Source: CAYNRA01 sp046296415
Lineage (GTDB): Bacteria; Bacteroidota; Bacteroidia; Cytophagales; Spirosomataceae
DNA length: 64,000 nucleotides
Assembly: GCA_046296415.1 (NCBI GenBank)
Contig: JBKBLN010000002.1
Location: forward strand, 186,001 to 250,000
Direction: 5' to 3'
Under the pieces are notes generated by a model. The model was not told where the DNA came from. It made no database searches and worked only from the letters and a program-made list of their open reading frames with translations. Position numbers and translations under genes: made by a program. How positions within the stretch are numbered: the stretch's first letter is position 1; each line of letters begins with the position of its first letter. Shown here piece by piece: positions 25,018 through 34,094 of the stretch.

Positions 25018-26066
25018 TCTGCTTTGGGTTTCATCTTGGGAATAAATGGCTTCTTCACCACTTGGTGCGCCTCCGTATCGGTCGATTTACTCTCCGCCGA
25101 TTGAACTTCATCCTCCAGCCTGTCACTTTTTGCCACCTCCTCCTGGGATACCTCAGGTTTGATTTTAGGCCTAAAAACTGGCTTGGGCTTTGGGGTATTC
25201 TCCACCGCAGGAGCGGTAGTATCGTCCCCTACCGTCTCGGAAGGCCTTGACTTGGGTACAAAAACTGGCTTTGATTTCGCAACAGGCTCACCAGAGGGCA
25301 TCGGCTCCTGCGAGGAATCACTTTCGGCGACTTTAGGTTTTGACTTAGGGACAAACGATGGACGAGGTTTGGGAGCTTCAATCTCGTCATTCTCACCCGA
25401 TAGCGCCGTCGTGGTCCCCTCAGGTTTGGCTTTTGGCATAAATGCCGGACGTGGCCTAGCTACTTCGGACGCTTTTTTAGCTTCTGTACTCTCTGTGGAA
25501 ATCTTGGCTTTGGCCTCCGCTTTTTCAGCCATATATTGATCGTACAAAGCCTGCTTTTCTTGAACTTCCGCTTCACTCAAATTAGAAAACGCAAAATTCA
25601 AGTCTCGAATATCGAGCACAGAATAATCAAATTCATTGTTCATGGTTAAACACTCGGTCGGACAAACCGTCGTACAAAGCCCACAAAAACAACATTTCGC
25701 TAAATCAATGTTGAATTTAGCCGCATGCAACCGAACCGGTGAACCATCCGATGTATGGCGAATGATATCCGGCGATTTTATGGCCTCGATTTCAATGCAA
25801 TTGACCGGACAAATCTTCGCACATTTGTCACAGACAATGCAATCGTCTATTTCACAATCCAACTGATTTCGCCCATGATCTGGAATCGATATCATCTCAT
25901 GTGGATATTGCAACGTGACGTGTCCGGCACCAAACTGAAAATAGCCCGGATCCTGAACATTTCGAGGCCCCAACCCCCGACGAGCGGCCCACAGATGTCG
26001 CCAAGTTAGCGACAAACCTTTGATCGAGGTTTTAATCCCCCGGCGTATTTGACCAAAATATGACAT
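25014..26066 (-). CDS. nuoI: NuoI, complex I iron-sulfur subunit with repetitive C-terminal tail
   Basis: 350 residues, about twice the usual length (160-180). Residues 1-180 are a normal NuoI with two 4Fe-4S ligand sets, CIVCDKCAKICPVNC and CCFCGLCTTVCPTEC, which carry electrons toward quinone. From about residue 185 there is a Lys/Pro/Glu/Ser-rich, probably disordered extension with five variants of a motif of the form KPxFxPKxKP: RPAFMPKAKPE, RPSFVPKSKPK, KPVFVPKSRPS, KPVFRPKIKPE, KPFIPKMKPK. It ends exactly in the last repeat. The tail is in frame and the stop overlaps the nuoJ start in the normal way, so it is not a frameshift artefact. Its function is unknown. Confidence 0.95.
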   Translation of the reverse strand: MSYFGQIRRGIKTSIKGLSLTWRHLWAARRGLGPRNVQDPGYFQFGAGHVTLQYPHEMISIPDHGRNQLDCEIDDCIVCDKCAKICPVNCIEIEAIKSPDIIRHTSDGSPVRLHAAKFNIDLAKCCFCGLCTTVCPTECLTMNNEFDYSVLDIRDLNFAFSNLSEAEVQEKQALYDQYMAEKAEAKAKISTESTEAKKASEVARPRPAFMPKAKPEGTTTALSGENDEIEAPKPRPSFVPKSKPKVAESDSSQEPMPSGEPVAKSKPVFVPKSRPSETVGDDTTAPAVENTPKPKPVFRPKIKPEVSQEEVAKSDRLEDEVQSAESKSTDTEAHQVVKKPFIPKMKPKAE

Positions 26067-26070
26067 GCAA

Positions 26071-26078
26071 CAAAGTTA
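26071..26078 (-). promoter_or_regulatory. -7 promoter box very close to nuoI start
   Basis: TAACTTTG on the minus strand ends five bases before the nuoI ATG. If used, the mRNA would be leaderless or nearly so. No TTTG with 19-21 spacing was found. Confidence 0.35.
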
Positions 26079-26114
26079 AGCTCTATTCTAAACAATTAAG
26101 AAAGCAAAATTGGT

Positions 26115-26122
26115 TATTTTTG
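26115..26122 (+). promoter_or_regulatory. -7 promoter box of the FAD oxidoreductase
   Basis: TATTTTTG fits TAnnTTTG and places transcription start near 26128. This is downstream of the ATG-less upstream extension starting at 26110 and supports the ATG at 26170. Confidence 0.45.
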
Positions 26123-26169
26123 TCCTCATTTTTAATTGCTGTAAGGATAACTACCTTACCCTATCAAGT

Positions 26170-27759
26170 ATGAAGACTTTTTCCCTTTCTTTAGTTCCCG
26201 AAATTGCCTTAGATCCCATTCGGCTTCGAGAACACCTCCATAAAAATTGTCTGAATCAGACCGAAGCTCCTTTTTCTTTTCGAAAAGTCAAAGAATCCAT
26301 CGATGGAAGAAAAGGAAAGGTCATCCTCCATATCGAGGTAGAGGTTTATATTGACCAAGATCCTCCTCCATTGTTGCCCTCCCAAAGAGCCTACAAGGTA
26401 CCTCTCAATGCCCCACACGCGATTATTGTTGGCGCTGGTCCTGCCGGGATGTTTGCTGCCTTGCGATTAATTGAACTGGGAATTAAGCCCATCCTATTGG
26501 AACGAGGAAAGGATGTTCGGGCCAGACGACGCGACTTGGCAGCCATCAACAAAGCCCATGTAGTAGACCCCCATTCCAACTACTGTTTTGGTGAAGGGGG
26601 AGCTGGAACCTACTCAGACGGCAAACTTTATACCCGATCAAAAAAGCGTGGAGATATCCGCCGCATTCTGGAAATCTTCGTTCAGCATGGCGCCACCGAC
26701 CGAATCCTAGTCGATACCCACCCACACATTGGTACCAATAAATTACCGGGCGTTGTGCAAGCTATGCGGGAGACTATTCTTACGGCTGGTGGGGAAATAC
26801 ATTTTGAACAATTTGTCACCGACCTCCTTCTTCAAAACCATCGACTCCTCGGTGTGAAGACCTCCGATGGGAAAGAATGGCTCGGAGAAGGGGTCATACT
26901 AGCCACAGGACATTCGGCCCGAGACATTTTTCAACTCTTGAGAGATAGGGAGGTCCAGATCGAAGCCAAACCTTTTGCCATGGGCGTCCGGATTGAACAT
27001 CCTCAATCGTTTGTTGATCAATGCCAGTACCATCGCACGCAGCGTGGGCTACTACCACCCGCGGCCTACAGCTTGGTAACTCAAACCTTTCACCAAGGTA
27101 TTCAGCGTGGTGTGTTTAGTTTTTGCATGTGTCCAGGCGGATTCATTGTACCCGCAGCCACAGCTCCGGGTGAATTGGTGGTGAATGGCATGTCGCCCTC
27201 CCGACGCGATTCCTACTTCGCCAATTCAGGTGTCGTGGTCGCAATTCACCCACAAGATTGGGAGAAATTCGTTCCGGACCACGGACCTCTGGCTGCATTG
27301 GCTTTACAAGCTGAAGTGGAACAATCCGTATGGAATCAAACCCGCCAATGGGCCGAGGAGGGAAAATGGCAAGTAGCTCCTGCACAACGAATCCCCGATT
27401 TTCTTCGAGAAAAGGTATCTAGTTCCTTAGCACCTACCTCCTACCAGCCTGGTTTGGTGGCTGCTCCCATGCATGAAATCCTGCCCGATTTTATTTCTAA
27501 GCCTCTTCAACAAGCTTTACCTCAATTTCAGAAAAAAATGAAAGGGTATTCATCATGGGATGGCCAAATAATCGGCCTAGAAAGTAGAACCTCCTCGCCC
27601 GTCCGCATCCCCAGACACCCAGAAACACTAGAACACCCAACTACTCATGGGCTTTTCCCTTGTGGTGAGGGTGCGGGCTATGCAGGGGGCATCATGTCGG
27701 CCGCCATGGACGGAGAGCGATGTGCAGAAGCTTTGGCCAAGACACTTACAACTTCCTAA
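26170..27759 (+). CDS. FAD-dependent oxidoreductase (COG2509-like)
   Basis: 529 residues from ATG 26170 (MKTFSLSLVPEIALDP). An alternative start at 26110 lies before the likely promoter box and is rejected. An N-terminal alpha/beta domain of about 80 residues is followed by a Rossmann FAD-binding motif IIVGAGPAGMFAALRL. Downstream signatures are GEGGAGTYSDGKLYTR, ILATGHSARDIF, GVFSFCMCPGGFIVPA and the C-terminal FAD motif GLFPCGEGAGYAGGIMSAAMDGER. This family of uncharacterised flavoprotein dehydrogenases is widespread and its substrate is unknown. alaS follows 44 bases later, but with its own -7 box. Confidence 0.9.
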   Translation: MKTFSLSLVPEIALDPIRLREHLHKNCLNQTEAPFSFRKVKESIDGRKGKVILHIEVEVYIDQDPPPLLPSQRAYKVPLNAPHAIIVGAGPAGMFAALRLIELGIKPILLERGKDVRARRRDLAAINKAHVVDPHSNYCFGEGGAGTYSDGKLYTRSKKRGDIRRILEIFVQHGATDRILVDTHPHIGTNKLPGVVQAMRETILTAGGEIHFEQFVTDLLLQNHRLLGVKTSDGKEWLGEGVILATGHSARDIFQLLRDREVQIEAKPFAMGVRIEHPQSFVDQCQYHRTQRGLLPPAAYSLVTQTFHQGIQRGVFSFCMCPGGFIVPAATAPGELVVNGMSPSRRDSYFANSGVVVAIHPQDWEKFVPDHGPLAALALQAEVEQSVWNQTRQWAEEGKWQVAPAQRIPDFLREKVSSSLAPTSYQPGLVAAPMHEILPDFISKPLQQALPQFQKKMKGYSSWDGQIIGLESRTSSPVRIPRHPETLEHPTTHGLFPCGEGAGYAGGIMSAAMDGERCAEALAKTLTTS

Positions 27760-27768
27760 TTTATTGAT

Positions 27769-27776
27769 TACTTTTG
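27769..27776 (+). promoter_or_regulatory. -7 promoter box of alaS
   Basis: TACTTTTG fits TAnnTTTG; the expected transcription start near 27782 lies before ATG 27804, so the longer alaS frame from 27774 is not the start. Confidence 0.45.
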
Positions 27777-27803
27777 CAGTTATTGCATTATTTCACATAC
27801 CAT

Positions 27804-30482
27804 ATGACTTCTCACCAGATCCGACAGGCCTTCCTAGATTTCTTCCAAGAACGTGGACACCTCATTGTGCCTTCCGCTCCATTGGTCGCGAAAAATGACC
27901 CCACCCTGATGTTCAATAACTCAGGTATGGCTCAATTCAAAGACTTTTTCCTAGGAAATGGTACACCGCCCAATTCCAGAATTGCCGATACCCAAAAATG
28001 TCTCCGAGTTAGTGGAAAACACAATGACCTAGAGGAGGTGGGTTTTGACACCTACCACCATACGATGTTTGAAATGCTGGGCAATTGGTCCTTCGGTGAT
28101 TACTTTAAGAAAGAAGCTCTTCTATGGTCATGGGAACTCCTAACCACCGTCTATAAATTACCCAAAGAACGTATTTATGTTTCCGTTTTTGAAGGAAATG
28201 AAGCTGATGGCGTCCCGTTCGATCAAGAGGCATTTGATATCTGGAAGGAGATTTTAGGTGGTGATGAACGCATTATTCTAGGTAACAAAAAAGATAATTT
28301 CTGGGAAATGGGCGATGTGGGCCCTTGTGGACCTTGTTCGGAAATCCACATTGACCTCCGCAATGATGAGGATGTGGCCAAAATTTCTGGTAAATCCTTG
28401 GTTAACGCAGATCATCCCCAAGTCATCGAGATCTGGAACAATGTATTCATGCAATTTGAACGCAAAGCGGATGGTTCTTTGATCCCTCTTCCCAATAAGC
28501 ATGTCGATACCGGAATGGGCTTTGAACGTCTTTGCATGGCAATTCAAGGAAAACAATCAAATTACGACACCGATATTTTCCAAAACACCATTCAGGTCAT
28601 CGAGAAAATGTCAAATAAGAAATACGGTATAAATGGTACTTTAGGATCGGACAACTATGTTGACGTAGCCATGCGTGTCATTGCTGACCACATTCGGGCC
28701 GTAGCCTTTACCATTGCCGACGGACAATTACCCTCCAATGCCAAAGCGGGGTATGTCATTCGACGAATTCTTCGTCGAGCAGTTCGGTATGGCTATTCGT
28801 ACCTCGACTTCCGTGAACCTTTCCTAACGCACCTCGTACCTGTTTTGGCAGAGCAATTCAAATCGGTTTTCCCGGAGCTCCAGGCTCAAGTCGAATTCGT
28901 CTCCAAAGTAGTAGAGGAAGAGGAAAAAACCTTTTTACGTACTTTAGAAGCTGGATTAAAGCGCCTAGATCACTTATTTTCTCAGGATGTCCCGAATCAA
29001 ACCCTTCCTGGGGAGTGGGTATTTGAATTATCAGACACCTTTGGTTTTCCTGTGGATCTAACAGCCTTGATCGCCAAAGAAAAAGGATTTGCCATTGATG
29101 AAGCCGGTTTTCAAAAAGCCTTGGCCGAACAAAAAGATCGAAGCCGAAAAGATGCCGCCAAAGAGGCCGCTGATTGGATTGAACTAGGTGATCTCGACGG
29201 AGTCACTTTCTTGGGATATGAAACCCTAGAGGCCACGACCACCTTAATGAAGTACCGAAAGGTTAAAACCAAATCGGGTGAAGAATTCCACTTAGTTTTG
29301 GACCAAACTCCATTTTATGCCGAAATGGGAGGGCAAGTGGGTGATACCGGGACTTTAACGCTCGAGTTACCCTCCGGTGAGTCTATCTCCTTTGCTATTT
29401 TGGATACTAAAAAAGAAAATGATCTGTTTGTACATGTCGCCCAAGATGCCCGCTTGACAGATTGGCTCGCTCAGTTTACAGCTCCTGTGCTCGTACAAGC
29501 CAAAGTAGAAGAATCCCGTCGTTGGAACATCGAGAAAAATCATTCTGCCACCCACCTTATGCTAGCCGCTTTACGGCAGGTATTAGGAAACCACATTGTA
29601 CAACGAGGATCCTACCAAAATGATTCAGTGACCCGATTTGACTTTTCTCACTTTGCCAAAGTCACCGACGAAGAATTGAGAGCGGTCGAAGATATCGTTA
29701 ATCAAAAAATCCAAGAAAATATTCCACTCATTGAAAGACGCAATGTTCCAATGGCAGAGGCTCTAACGCTAGGCGCAACGGCCACATTTGGAGAGAAATA
29801 TGGTGACTTTGTTCGAGTGATTACGTTTGGATCGGACTTTTCAGTGGAATTATGTGGAGGTACCCACGTACCCGCCACGGGATCCATTGGCTTGTTTAAG
29901 TTTATCTCGGAGGGATCCGTTTCGGCTGGAGTTCGTCGGGTGGAAGCCGTGACAGGAGAACGCGCACTGGATTTAATGCGAGAACAACAACATACCCTTC
30001 AACAATTGTCGACCCTTTTCAAAGGCCAATCCGATATCGTGAAAGCGGTGGAAGCTTTGTTGGAAGAAAAGTCTGCCTTGCAAAAGAAAATCGATAAACT
30101 GGAAGGTGAAAAATTGCAAGTCATTCGGGAAGCTTTACTTCAAAAAATGCAAGTAGCAGATGGATTCACTTGGTTGGTCGAGGAAGTGGAAGTTCCAAAT
30201 GCAGATGCACTCAAACAATTATGCTTTGACATCAAAGGAAAAGTAGGATCGGTAGCGATTATGTTAGGTGCTGTGATCGGAGGAAAACCACAATTGGCTG
30301 TGATGTTCTCAGAAGATGTGATGACCTCTCAGAAGTGGCATGCTGGTCAATGGGTGAAGGAAGCGGCTAAATCCATTCGCGGTGGTGGTGGTGGACAACC
30401 CCATTTTGCCACAGCGGGCGGGAGTGATTCGAACGGACTTTCAGCTGCTTTAGATTGGGGAAAAAGTCAATTCAAAGCGTAA
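27804..30482 (+). CDS. alaS: Alanyl-tRNA synthetase
   Basis: 892 residues from ATG 27804 (MTSHQIRQAFLDFFQERGH), the standard AlaRS start. Class II catalytic domain at 1-250 with FNNSGMAQFKDFFLG and FDTYHHTMFEMLGNWSFGDYF. The tRNA-recognition region contains GYVIRRILRRAVRYG. The editing domain carries the zinc ligands HSATHLM (HxxxH) and CGGTHVPATG. The C-terminal oligomerisation domain ends with RGGGGGQPHFATAGG. It charges tRNA-Ala and clears mischarged Ser/Gly. All key residues are present and a strong terminator follows. Confidence 0.97.
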   Translation: MTSHQIRQAFLDFFQERGHLIVPSAPLVAKNDPTLMFNNSGMAQFKDFFLGNGTPPNSRIADTQKCLRVSGKHNDLEEVGFDTYHHTMFEMLGNWSFGDYFKKEALLWSWELLTTVYKLPKERIYVSVFEGNEADGVPFDQEAFDIWKEILGGDERIILGNKKDNFWEMGDVGPCGPCSEIHIDLRNDEDVAKISGKSLVNADHPQVIEIWNNVFMQFERKADGSLIPLPNKHVDTGMGFERLCMAIQGKQSNYDTDIFQNTIQVIEKMSNKKYGINGTLGSDNYVDVAMRVIADHIRAVAFTIADGQLPSNAKAGYVIRRILRRAVRYGYSYLDFREPFLTHLVPVLAEQFKSVFPELQAQVEFVSKVVEEEEKTFLRTLEAGLKRLDHLFSQDVPNQTLPGEWVFELSDTFGFPVDLTALIAKEKGFAIDEAGFQKALAEQKDRSRKDAAKEAADWIELGDLDGVTFLGYETLEATTTLMKYRKVKTKSGEEFHLVLDQTPFYAEMGGQVGDTGTLTLELPSGESISFAILDTKKENDLFVHVAQDARLTDWLAQFTAPVLVQAKVEESRRWNIEKNHSATHLMLAALRQVLGNHIVQRGSYQNDSVTRFDFSHFAKVTDEELRAVEDIVNQKIQENIPLIERRNVPMAEALTLGATATFGEKYGDFVRVITFGSDFSVELCGGTHVPATGSIGLFKFISEGSVSAGVRRVEAVTGERALDLMREQQHTLQQLSTLFKGQSDIVKAVEALLEEKSALQKKIDKLEGEKLQVIREALLQKMQVADGFTWLVEEVEVPNADALKQLCFDIKGKVGSVAIMLGAVIGGKPQLAVMFSEDVMTSQKWHAGQWVKEAAKSIRGGGGGQPHFATAGGSDSNGLSAALDWGKSQFKA

Positions 30483-30507
30483 TCGCATTCATACTAGACC
30501 ATTCATC

Positions 30508-30547
30508 CAAGGCGGTCAAGGTTTCATCCTTACCGCCTTGTTTTTTT
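30508..30547 (+). terminator. Terminator of alaS
   Basis: Stem CAAGGCGGT / ACCGCCTTG (30508-30516, 30532-30540) with extra inner AAGG/CCTT pairing, followed by seven T. Confidence 0.88.
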
Positions 30548-30571
30548 AATGACTTCGTCCGAACTTGAGGT

Positions 30572-31240
30572 ATGATTCAAAACAAAATGAAAGAAAAAAA
30601 AGGAAATTGGACACCTGGGTCGATGACTTTGTTTGGAACAGCCGCGAGCGTTTTGGCTGGAGTGATGACCACAGGGTGTCAGACCAGCGACCAAAACGAT
30701 GGAGTAAGCTACGAAGAAGTTCAAATTCAAGAGGCTACCAAAGGGGTAATCACCAAGCTAAAAGAAGTGGAACCCAATCAATATACCATTGTGGAAGAAT
30801 TGATGACCGAAACCAAAGACTCAGCTCAGGTTTGGATTGAAAAATTGGACGGAAGCTTACAAAAATTAAGTCTTGCAGAAGCCCAACAATTGGTATCGGC
30901 GGAGGACCAAGACTCCACCCAGGTGGCACAACGTTATGGTCAAAACAACGGATTTGGTGGATTAGGCTCTGTTTTATGGTGGTCTGGAATAGGCTATTTG
31001 ATGGGAAGAAGCATGTCGGGAGGTGGATTCATGGGATTCTACCGTCGACCAGAGCAAAATCGTTCCGGTTACACCGGTGGGTTTTCTGGAGGGGGAGCCT
31101 ATTACCGGTCGGCCCAAGCACCCGATCAAGTTAGACAAGGACTTTATCAATCCAGCACCACCCGGACGGTCTCCCGACCCATTGCCTCGGGCCGTTCAGG
31201 GTTTTTTCGATCTTCCTCACGTTCTTCAGTTAGTTCATGA
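30572..31240 (+). CDS. YgiB-like (DUF1190) lipoprotein
   Basis: 222 residues. The N-terminus has a hydrophobic segment ending in a lipobox-like MTTGC, so it is probably a lipoprotein. It resembles the E. coli YgiB/DUF1190 group: an acidic N-terminal half, then GYLMGRSMSGGGFMGFY (compare GYMMGRLMGGG in YgiB) and a Gly/Ser/Arg-rich tail rich in SGRSGFF and SSSRSS. It overlaps the next gene by four bases (ATGA). In enterobacteria ygiB also precedes ygiC, the same partner type found here. Function is unknown; I infer a role with the ATP-grasp enzyme. Confidence 0.75.
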   Translation: MIQNKMKEKKGNWTPGSMTLFGTAASVLAGVMTTGCQTSDQNDGVSYEEVQIQEATKGVITKLKEVEPNQYTIVEELMTETKDSAQVWIEKLDGSLQKLSLAEAQQLVSAEDQDSTQVAQRYGQNNGFGGLGSVLWWSGIGYLMGRSMSGGGFMGFYRRPEQNRSGYTGGFSGGGAYYRSAQAPDQVRQGLYQSSTTRTVSRPIASGRSGFFRSSSRSSVSS

Positions 31241-32397
31241 TACAAACACGCAGCATTCAACCACTCCCCTCTCGGCTGTATGCCGAATTGGGATGGGATT
31301 ACTTTGTCTCGGAGGAGGCAACCCACTACATGAGTCAAGAATTTGTCTTGATTTCAGAAAAAAAATGCCGAGATCTCGCTCAGGTCTCTAATCAAGCTTT
31401 TGATGCTTGGGTAGAGGCTGCGCAATATGTTCTAGATCATGGGTTACTCGATCAAATGGGCATTCCTGATAATCTTCATCGATTGATTCGCTACACCTGG
31501 GAAAAAGATCAACACCTACATCTTTTAGGTCGATTTGATATTGTGGGTGAAAACCAACCGGTTATTCTGGAGTTCAATGCAGATACCCCCACCATGCTGC
31601 CTGAAACTGGTATTTTACAATGGTTACAGCTCAAACAAAATGGGCTTCCAGAGCGAAAACAATTCAATGATGTGTATTCTGCATTGGTTCAACAATTTAA
31701 ACGACTGAAAGAACTCAATGCAGACAAAGTACCTGCTATGTTATTTTCTACCCTTTCCGGCTATGCTGAGGACGACAATAACGTACAATTCACTATGGAA
31801 GCTGCTGCCGAAGCAGGATTCGAAGTTCATTTTTGCCCCGTCGAAGAGGTCATTTTTTCGGAATTTGATGGCATTTTTGCTCCACAAGAACATGGAGATC
31901 CGGTCGCTTGTCCATTTTGGTATAAGTTGATTCCGTGGGAATTCATTGGTTGGGACGAGCCCGAATTGGCTGAAATCCTTACACGACTGGTCTTAAAAGA
32001 TCGATTGATTGTGATTAATCCGGCTTATTCGCTCTTACTTCAATCGAAAGGTTTATTACCAATTTTGCACCAATTGAACCCAAACGCCCCCTTTATTTTA
32101 CCCTCATTTTTTGAACAACCAAAAGCAGGCAAATGGGTAGAAAAAGTACTGATGGGTCGAGAAGGAGCCAACGTAAGACTAGTGGACGAATACCAATCGG
32201 GTACCATGATTGGCCCATATGGAGAACAAAAAACTGTCTTTCAGGCCTATACACCTCTCGATCAAGACGCAGCTGGTTATTATTACCAAGCGGGCGTATT
32301 TTTTTCTTATGAAGCGTGTGGTTTGGGTTTCCGTCGAAGTCGAAATAAAATCTTGGCCAATGATGCCCAATTTGTAGGACATTTTCAAGCAACTTAA
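31237..32397 (+). CDS. YgiC-like glutathionylspermidine synthase family ATP-grasp enzyme
   Basis: 386 residues. It matches the glutathionylspermidine synthase C-terminal (ATP-grasp) family: LGWDYFVSEEATHYMSQEFVLIS, LGRFDIVGENQPVILEFNADTPTMLPE, the ATP-grasp region ILPSFFEQPKAGKWVEKVLMGREGANV, and the end YYQAGVFFSYEACGLGFRRSRNKI. These enzymes ligate an amine to a peptide carboxylate using ATP. The N-terminal amidase of bifunctional Gsp enzymes is absent, as in YgiC and YjfC. The true substrate is unknown. It is translationally coupled to the lipoprotein upstream. Confidence 0.85.
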   Translation: MIQTRSIQPLPSRLYAELGWDYFVSEEATHYMSQEFVLISEKKCRDLAQVSNQAFDAWVEAAQYVLDHGLLDQMGIPDNLHRLIRYTWEKDQHLHLLGRFDIVGENQPVILEFNADTPTMLPETGILQWLQLKQNGLPERKQFNDVYSALVQQFKRLKELNADKVPAMLFSTLSGYAEDDNNVQFTMEAAAEAGFEVHFCPVEEVIFSEFDGIFAPQEHGDPVACPFWYKLIPWEFIGWDEPELAEILTRLVLKDRLIVINPAYSLLLQSKGLLPILHQLNPNAPFILPSFFEQPKAGKWVEKVLMGREGANVRLVDEYQSGTMIGPYGEQKTVFQAYTPLDQDAAGYYYQAGVFFSYEACGLGFRRSRNKILANDAQFVGHFQAT

Positions 32398-32497
32398 TGG
32401 CGCTACTTTGCGTATATAAAACAAAAACCAGTACACATCGTTTTTTGATGAGAATTTCGTAATATTCGCCCACTATTCAACATTACTAATGGAACCT

Positions 32498-33931
32498 ATG
32501 AGAAAAAAGTATGCAGGACTTGTGCTGATTGGACTTGTGACTTGGTTGTCGGCCTGCAAACCCGTCGAACCGGAACCGTCCGGAGGAACCCCTGGAAGCA
32601 ATGCCACGACAAATCCTAACTTGGAAGTAAATAATTGGATTTACGATCAGATGAAAACCTACTACTTGTGGACGAACCAAATGCGGTCCAAGTCAAGTAC
32701 AGATCAACGGTTGGCTCCAGATGAATACTTTAAATCCATTTTGGTAGAGGCGGGTACATTGGATCGTTTTTCTTGGATCGAAAAGTCCGCAACCGAATTA
32801 ACCAATTCGTTGCAAGGTCGCAATACCGTTTTAGGCATTCGGTCGACTACATTTTTCACCGATCCATCCCAAACCAATGTAGCTTTCGCTGTAGCGTATG
32901 CCCTACCCGGCTCCCCTGCCGATAAAGCCGGATTAAAACGTGGTGACTTCATCACAGCCGTCAATGGTGTGGCGCTCACGCAGGAAAACTTTTCCTCAGC
33001 ATTGGCCCCAGAAACCGTCACGGTAACGTTGGGTGAATTTGTGAATGGGCGGATCGTTTCAACCAATCGTACCCTGACCATCACCAAAACCGAAGTGCAG
33101 ACAGATCCAGTTTTGCATGCCAGTGTAATTGACTTAGGAACCAAGAAGGTGGGTTATTTGGTGTACTTACAATTCTTAAGTGCTTATGATAATAAACTCC
33201 GGGAAGTATTCGCGCAGTTCAAAGCCCAGGGTGTTAATGAACTGGTATTGGATCTTCGGTACAATGGAGGTGGATTTATTTCGTCTGCCGTCACGCTAAG
33301 CTCATTGATTGTTAAAAATTTGAGCACAAACAATGTAATGTACCGAGATCAATGGAATAAAGAAATTACAGATTTTTATGTGGCCCGCAATGGTCCAAAT
33401 TTCTTTACCAAATTTTTCAATAACGAACCCAATAATTTGGGTACCTTAAATCGGGTATTTGTTCTGACCAGTCGTTCAACAGCCTCCGCGTCTGAATTGG
33501 TAATGAACAGCCTCCTGCCGTACATGGAAGTTATACAAATCGGTCAAAATACATTTGGTAAAAATGTAGGATCGATTACCATTCAGGACGAAACGAATCC
33601 AAAACGTTGGCAGTGGGGTATGCAACCGATCGTATTAAAAACCGTGAACGCGCAAGATAAATCCGAATATGGCACCGTGAATGGATTTGCCCCCAAAGCC
33701 GAGAACGTGCAAGCAGACAATGTTCTTCCGTTTCAGCCGTTTGGTTCGCGAAATGAAACCCTTTTGCGTGTCGCTTTGAACATCATCCAAGGTGGGCCTG
33801 CCGCGGTAGCTTCCAGTCGAGCCCGAATTCGTCCCGATCAAATGCTACCACTTGCAACCCCCGAATATTTAGGAGATAATCCGGTGGTCGACATGAAAGA
33901 AATGTGGGTAACGGGACCAGGTAAACCTTGA
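32498..33931 (+). CDS. S41-family (C-terminal processing) protease lipoprotein
   Basis: 477 residues from ATG 32498; an ATG at 32489 adds MEP before the natural signal start MRKKYAGLVLIGL. The lipobox LSAC directs lipid anchoring. Domains: an N-terminal helical segment (WIYDQMKTYYLW), a PDZ domain (about 110-190, ALPGSPADKAGLKRGDFITAVNG), and the S41 catalytic core VNELVLDLRYNGGGF, VLTSRSTASASELVMNSL (catalytic Ser) and GQNTFGKNVG (catalytic Lys). The enzyme would cleave periplasmic or surface proteins at C-terminal ends. It is monocistronic, with a strong terminator. Confidence 0.92.
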   Translation: MRKKYAGLVLIGLVTWLSACKPVEPEPSGGTPGSNATTNPNLEVNNWIYDQMKTYYLWTNQMRSKSSTDQRLAPDEYFKSILVEAGTLDRFSWIEKSATELTNSLQGRNTVLGIRSTTFFTDPSQTNVAFAVAYALPGSPADKAGLKRGDFITAVNGVALTQENFSSALAPETVTVTLGEFVNGRIVSTNRTLTITKTEVQTDPVLHASVIDLGTKKVGYLVYLQFLSAYDNKLREVFAQFKAQGVNELVLDLRYNGGGFISSAVTLSSLIVKNLSTNNVMYRDQWNKEITDFYVARNGPNFFTKFFNNEPNNLGTLNRVFVLTSRSTASASELVMNSLLPYMEVIQIGQNTFGKNVGSITIQDETNPKRWQWGMQPIVLKTVNAQDKSEYGTVNGFAPKAENVQADNVLPFQPFGSRNETLLRVALNIIQGGPAAVASSRARIRPDQMLPLATPEYLGDNPVVDMKEMWVTGPGKP

Positions 33932-33950
33932 TATAGGCTTAATTTTCACA

Positions 33951-33987
33951 AAAAGGGTTGATTCCATTAAGAATCAACCCTTTTTTT
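33951..33987 (+). terminator. Terminator of S41 protease gene
   Basis: Perfect 14-bp stem AAAAGGGTTGATTC / GAATCAACCCTTTT with a 6-base loop, followed by T. Confidence 0.92.
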
Positions 33988-34017
33988 ACCACAAGACTAA
34001 ATACTTGCCTTAACAAG

Positions 34018-34025
34018 TATATTTG
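34018..34025 (+). promoter_or_regulatory. -7 promoter box of ilvE
   Basis: TATATTTG fits TAnnTTTG, about 70 bases before the ilvE start codon. Confidence 0.4.
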
Positions 34026-34094
34026 TATTTTTCTTTGAGAAATTTGGCAAATATTCCCTAAATTGCCACAAAAATAGACCTAACATCTGTCGAT

